DNA of 64,000 nucleotides, taken from Lysinibacillus sp. PLM2 (GTDB lineage: Bacteria > Bacillota > Bacilli > Bacillales_A > Planococcaceae). The stretch spans positions 2,416,001 to 2,480,000 of the forward strand of contig AP025689.1 in the NCBI GenBank assembly GCA_023168345.1, written 5' to 3'. Position numbers and translations under genes: made by a program. Every line of letters begins with the position of its first letter. The stretch's first letter is position 1. Shown one piece after another: positions 61,440-64,000 of this stretch. The notes below the pieces were generated by a model, which was not told the origin of the DNA, made no database searches, and was given only the letters and a program-made list of their open reading frames with translations.

Positions 61440-62621
61440 ATGAAAGGCGGAGTAAGAAAACGAGGTAACACATGGTACTACTATTTTGATTTAGGCATTG
61501 TAGATGGGAAACGCAAAAAAATAGAACGCTCTGCTGAAGGTGCTCAAACAAAAGCGGAAGCTGAATCTGTATTACGGAGAAAGATTTTAGAATATGAAAA
61601 TGCGGGCACCGTTTTTAAGCCATCTGAGATGACTCTACACGACTTTTTAATGTTTTGGCAACAAGAGTATGTTCAACTTAAATTAAAGCCAAATTCGCAA
61701 GATAACTACCGTTTAACAATTAAGAATCATATCCTTCCACACTTAGGGAAATACAAATTAAAATCACTAACACCGCATGTATTACAACAATTTATGAATT
61801 TAAAAGTACGTGAAGGTTTAGCTAGACAAACTTTAAGTATTATTAGAGGGATTTTGAGTAAGTCTTTAAAACAAGCTGTATACCCGTATAAATATATAAG
61901 TGAGAGTCCAATGCAATATGTTGAACTAATGAAGGAAACCAATAGAAAACCCACTAGAGATGATTTAAAAATACAGTCAAAAGAAAATTTGAGATTGTTG
62001 AATGAACATCTCACTGAAGATCACCCTTTTTATCTTCCGTTCCACATTGGGTTCCATTGTGGGTTGCGAGTTGGTGAGTTGTGTGGATTAGAATGGAAAC
62101 ATGTAGATTTCGATGAGATGACAATTGAAATTGAACAGCAATTATCGAAAGTTCGTCATGAAGATGAAAATGGTAAAGGGCATGATGAATGGGTGGTAAG
62201 TACACTGAAGTCAAAGGCTAGTTATCGAACAATTCCTGTCGGAAAAACTTTATTGAACATCTTAAGAAAAGCCAAAATGATACAAAAAGAAAATCGTTTA
62301 AAATACGGCGAGTTTTATCAACAGGATCCTGAACATGATTTTATATGTAAAAAAGAAAATGGAGAGCATTATACTCCATCGGTTATTAAATATCAGACAA
62401 GAGATTTAATACGAGGAAAACTTGGAATTGATTTTAATTACCATTCATTAAGACATACACACGCTACTATGTTAATTGAAAACGGAACGCCTATTAAAAC
62501 TGTACAAAAAAGATTAGGACATAGCAGAGCTTCCATTACAGAAGACCGCTACGTCCACTTAACACAAAAGATGGCAAGAGATGCTGCCGATATATTCGAT
62601 TCCATCGCAGGAGATTTATAA
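61440..62621 (+). CDS. int: Tyrosine integrase
   Basis: 393 residues. An AP2-like arm-binding N-terminus (MKGGVRKRGNTWYYYFDLGIVDGKRKKIERSAEG), SAM-like core domain, then catalytic domain with the first Arg in CGLRVGELCGL, HSLRHTHATML, RLGHSRASITEDRY with the nucleophile Tyr. Adjacent to attR, as expected. It directs recombination at the 3' end of lepA. Confidence 0.95.
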   Translation: MKGGVRKRGNTWYYYFDLGIVDGKRKKIERSAEGAQTKAEAESVLRRKILEYENAGTVFKPSEMTLHDFLMFWQQEYVQLKLKPNSQDNYRLTIKNHILPHLGKYKLKSLTPHVLQQFMNLKVREGLARQTLSIIRGILSKSLKQAVYPYKYISESPMQYVELMKETNRKPTRDDLKIQSKENLRLLNEHLTEDHPFYLPFHIGFHCGLRVGELCGLEWKHVDFDEMTIEIEQQLSKVRHEDENGKGHDEWVVSTLKSKASYRTIPVGKTLLNILRKAKMIQKENRLKYGEFYQQDPEHDFICKKENGEHYTPSVIKYQTRDLIRGKLGIDFNYHSLRHTHATMLIENGTPIKTVQKRLGHSRASITEDRYVHLTQKMARDAADIFDSIAGDL

Positions 62622-62642
62622 TTACTGGCATAATTATAAAAG

Positions 62643-62661
62643 CGGTGGCATATCGGTGGCA
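62643..62661 (+). other. Possible integrase arm sites near attR
   Basis: CGGTGGCA at 62643-62650 and 62654-62661; the same octamer occurs at the left end at 18945-18952. Probable arm-type binding sites, from repetition only. Confidence 0.45.
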
Positions 62662-62712
62662 AACCCCACCATTTAGATATATTTTAAAAGCTAGAAACTC
62701 AATAAAACCACG

Positions 62713-62754
62713 TTATTTCTTATCATCCATTTTCAGCACAGCCATAAATGCTTC
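62713..62754. repeat. attR: 3' end of lepA
   Basis: 42 bp identical to 18762-18803, here in the frame of lepA (stop TAA at 62713-62715). The phage core restores the exact coding end, so lepA is not damaged. Confidence 0.95.
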
Positions 62755-64000
62755 CTGTGGAACTTCTACAGATCCTACTTGTTTCATGCGTTTTTTACCC
62801 TCTTTTTGTTTTTCAAGAAGTTTACGTTTACGGGAAATGTCACCACCGTAACATTTTGCAAGTACGTTTTTACGCATCGCTTTAATCGTTGAGCGAGCAA
62901 CGATTTTTTGACCGACAGCAGCTTGAATTGGAACTTCAAATTGCTGTCTAGGAATTAACTCTTTTAATTTCTCAACGATTACTTTCCCACGCTCATAAGC
63001 GAAATCTCGGTGCACAATAAAGCTTAATGCGTCCACTTGCTCTCCATTTAATAGGATATCCATTTTCACTAATTTAGATTGTTTATATCCTATTAACTCG
63101 TAATCAAATGATGCATATCCTTTTGTACTTGATTTTAAGTAATCAAAGAAGTCGTACACAATTTCAGATAAAGGCATTTCATAAATAATTTGAACTCTAG
63201 TTGTATCGATATAGTCCATTCCCATGAAATTACCGCGCTTCAATTGGCAAAGCTCCATAACAGCACCTACATAATCATTTGGTACCATAATCGTAGCTTT
63301 TACGTAAGGTTCTTCAACTCGATCAACTTTTTGTGGATCAGGCATCATTGAAGGATTATCTACTTTGATTGACGTACCATCTGTTAAAAATACTTCGTAA
63401 ATTACGGATGGTGCTGTAGTGATTAAATCAATATTAAATTCACGCTCAATACGTTCTTGAATGATTTCCATATGTAGAAGACCTAAGAAACCACAACGGA
63501 ACCCAAAACCAAGTGCTTGTGACGTTTCAGGCTCGTATTGTAGAGCAGAATCATTTAATTCTAATTTTTCAAGCGCTTCACGTAAGTCATTATACTTGGC
63601 TGTATCAATTGGATATAAGCCGCAGTATACCATTGGATTTAATCGACGATATCCTGGTAAAGGCTCTGCAGCACTACGACTTCCTGCAAAGGTTACAGTA
63701 TCACCCACACGTGTATCTGATACGTTTTTAATAGAAGCCGTTAAATAACCAACATCTCCTACTGTCAACTCTGCTTGCGGCACCGCTTTTGGTGTATGAA
63801 TTCCTACCTCAATTACTTCAAATTCAGCACCTGTTGCCATCATACGGATTTTATCACCTGGTTTAACTGTACCATTTACAATACGAATGGATATAATGAC
63901 ACCTTTATACGCATCATAGACAGAGTCAAAAATTAATGCTTGTAAAGGAGCATCAGGATCTCCTGTTGGAGCAGGTACTTTCTCAACGATTTGCTCTAAA
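62713..64000 (-). CDS. lepA: Elongation factor 4 (LepA), 5' end outside window
   Basis: C-terminal 428 residues, running off the right edge. Visible parts: [28 protein letters not shown] domain II, and the LepA-specific C-terminal domain ([68 protein letters not shown]). LepA back-translocates or remodels ribosomes under stress. The final 13 residues are encoded in the attachment core. Confidence 0.97.
   Translation of the reverse strand, partial: LEQIVEKVPAPTGDPDAPLQALIFDSVYDAYKGVIISIRIVNGTVKPGDKIRMMATGAEFEVIEVGIHTPKAVPQAELTVGDVGYLTASIKNVSDTRVGDTVTFAGSRSAAEPLPGYRRLNPMVYCGLYPIDTAKYNDLREALEKLELNDSALQYEPETSQALGFGFRCGFLGLLHMEIIQERIEREFNIDLITTAPSVIYEVFLTDGTSIKVDNPSMMPDPQKVDRVEEPYVKATIMVPNDYVGAVMELCQLKRGNFMGMDYIDTTRVQIIYEMPLSEIVYDFFDYLKSSTKGYASFDYELIGYKQSKLVKMDILLNGEQVDALSFIVHRDFAYERGKVIVEKLKELIPRQQFEVPIQAAVGQKIVARSTIKAMRKNVLAKCYGGDISRKRKLLEKQKEGKKRMKQVGSVEVPQEAFMAVLKMDDKK

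Larger units (their letters stand above)
18762..62754. mobile_element. Complete siphovirus-type prophage integrated at the 3' end of lepA
   Basis: Bounded by 42-bp direct repeats (18762-18803 and 62713-62754). It contains integrase next to the right end, repressor and Cro region, replication and recombination genes, HK97-type terminase, portal, protease and capsid, long-tail genes with a large tape measure, and a holin-amidase lysis set. No structural gene looks broken. About 44 kb; most genes are on the minus strand, with integrase, repressor and several cargo genes on the plus strand. Confidence 0.96.

Noticed and set aside
19000-62000. TGTGGA words as DnaA boxes
   Set aside because: The DnaA box needs TTATNCACA; the prophage words are mostly CTTCCACA or CCTCCACA, which lack the TTAT part.
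62713-62760. lepA truncated by the prophage
   Set aside because: The stop codon and the last 13 codons lie within the duplicated core in frame, so lepA is intact.

Overview
The window is about 20 kb of a conserved low-GC Gram-positive chromosome interrupted by a roughly 44-kb siphovirus-type prophage. The host genes (pgpH, phoH, yqfD, yqfC, floA, nfeD/yqeZ, rpsU, deoC, mtaB, rsmE, prmA, dnaJ, dnaK, grpE, hrcA, hemW, then lepA) follow the order known from Bacillus subtilis. The YqfC/YqfD sporulation proteins and the CIRCE-controlled heat-shock operon point to an endospore-forming member of the Bacillales. The S-layer-homology proteins carried by the prophage would suit an S-layer-bearing host such as a Lysinibacillus/Solibacillus-type bacterium; that last step is inference.

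Host left arm (1-18761): every gene is on the minus strand. A near-perfect SigW-type promoter precedes nfeD-floA, a consensus SigA promoter precedes rpsU, and a TTGACA promoter followed by a perfect CIRCE precedes hrcA-grpE-dnaK. Two differences from B. subtilis are visible: yqeY is missing between rpsU and nfeD, and deoC sits between mtaB and rpsU. dnaK and dnaJ are separated by about 730 bp holding a dnaK terminator and two near-identical 180-bp hairpin-rich repeats.

Prophage (18762-62754): it is bounded by a 42-bp direct repeat that is the last 13 codons plus stop of lepA. Integration therefore leaves lepA intact (62713 to beyond the right edge), leaves a copy of its 3' end beside hemW, and separates lepA from hemW. 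From right to left the prophage holds integrase, ImmA-like protease and repressor (plus strand); a lysis/lysogeny control region with three 16-bp operators; Cro- and excisionase-like proteins; an early operon with a Gam-like protein, a Sak4-like ATPase, a DUF669 protein and a P4-type primase-helicase; an AT-rich repeat region that may be the origin; an ERCC4 nuclease, a PP-loop (PAPS reductase-like) protein, MazG and an ArpU/RinA-like late regulator; an SLH protein; a row of separately promoted and terminated small cassettes; HNH nuclease, terminase, portal, ClpP-like protease, capsid, connectors, tail tube, chaperones with a lambda-like GGGAAAG frameshift, tape measure, Dit, Gp37-like protein and tail fibre; then XhlA, holin and amidase.

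Left accessory end (about 18.8-25.9 kb): a second SLH protein related to the first; a LexA-controlled two-gene operon with two perfect SOS boxes; and a separately regulated six-gene minus-strand operon with an FtsK/SpoIIIE-type ATPase, a replication-relaxation family protein and small membrane proteins, one of which looks like a VirB2/TrbC pilin. The operon starts opposite a small XRE regulator across a region of tandem repeats. This FtsK cassette is the strongest candidate for an undescribed system. A second prophage-wide signal is a TGTGGARG motif that recurs far more often than in the host DNA and in more than one reading frame.
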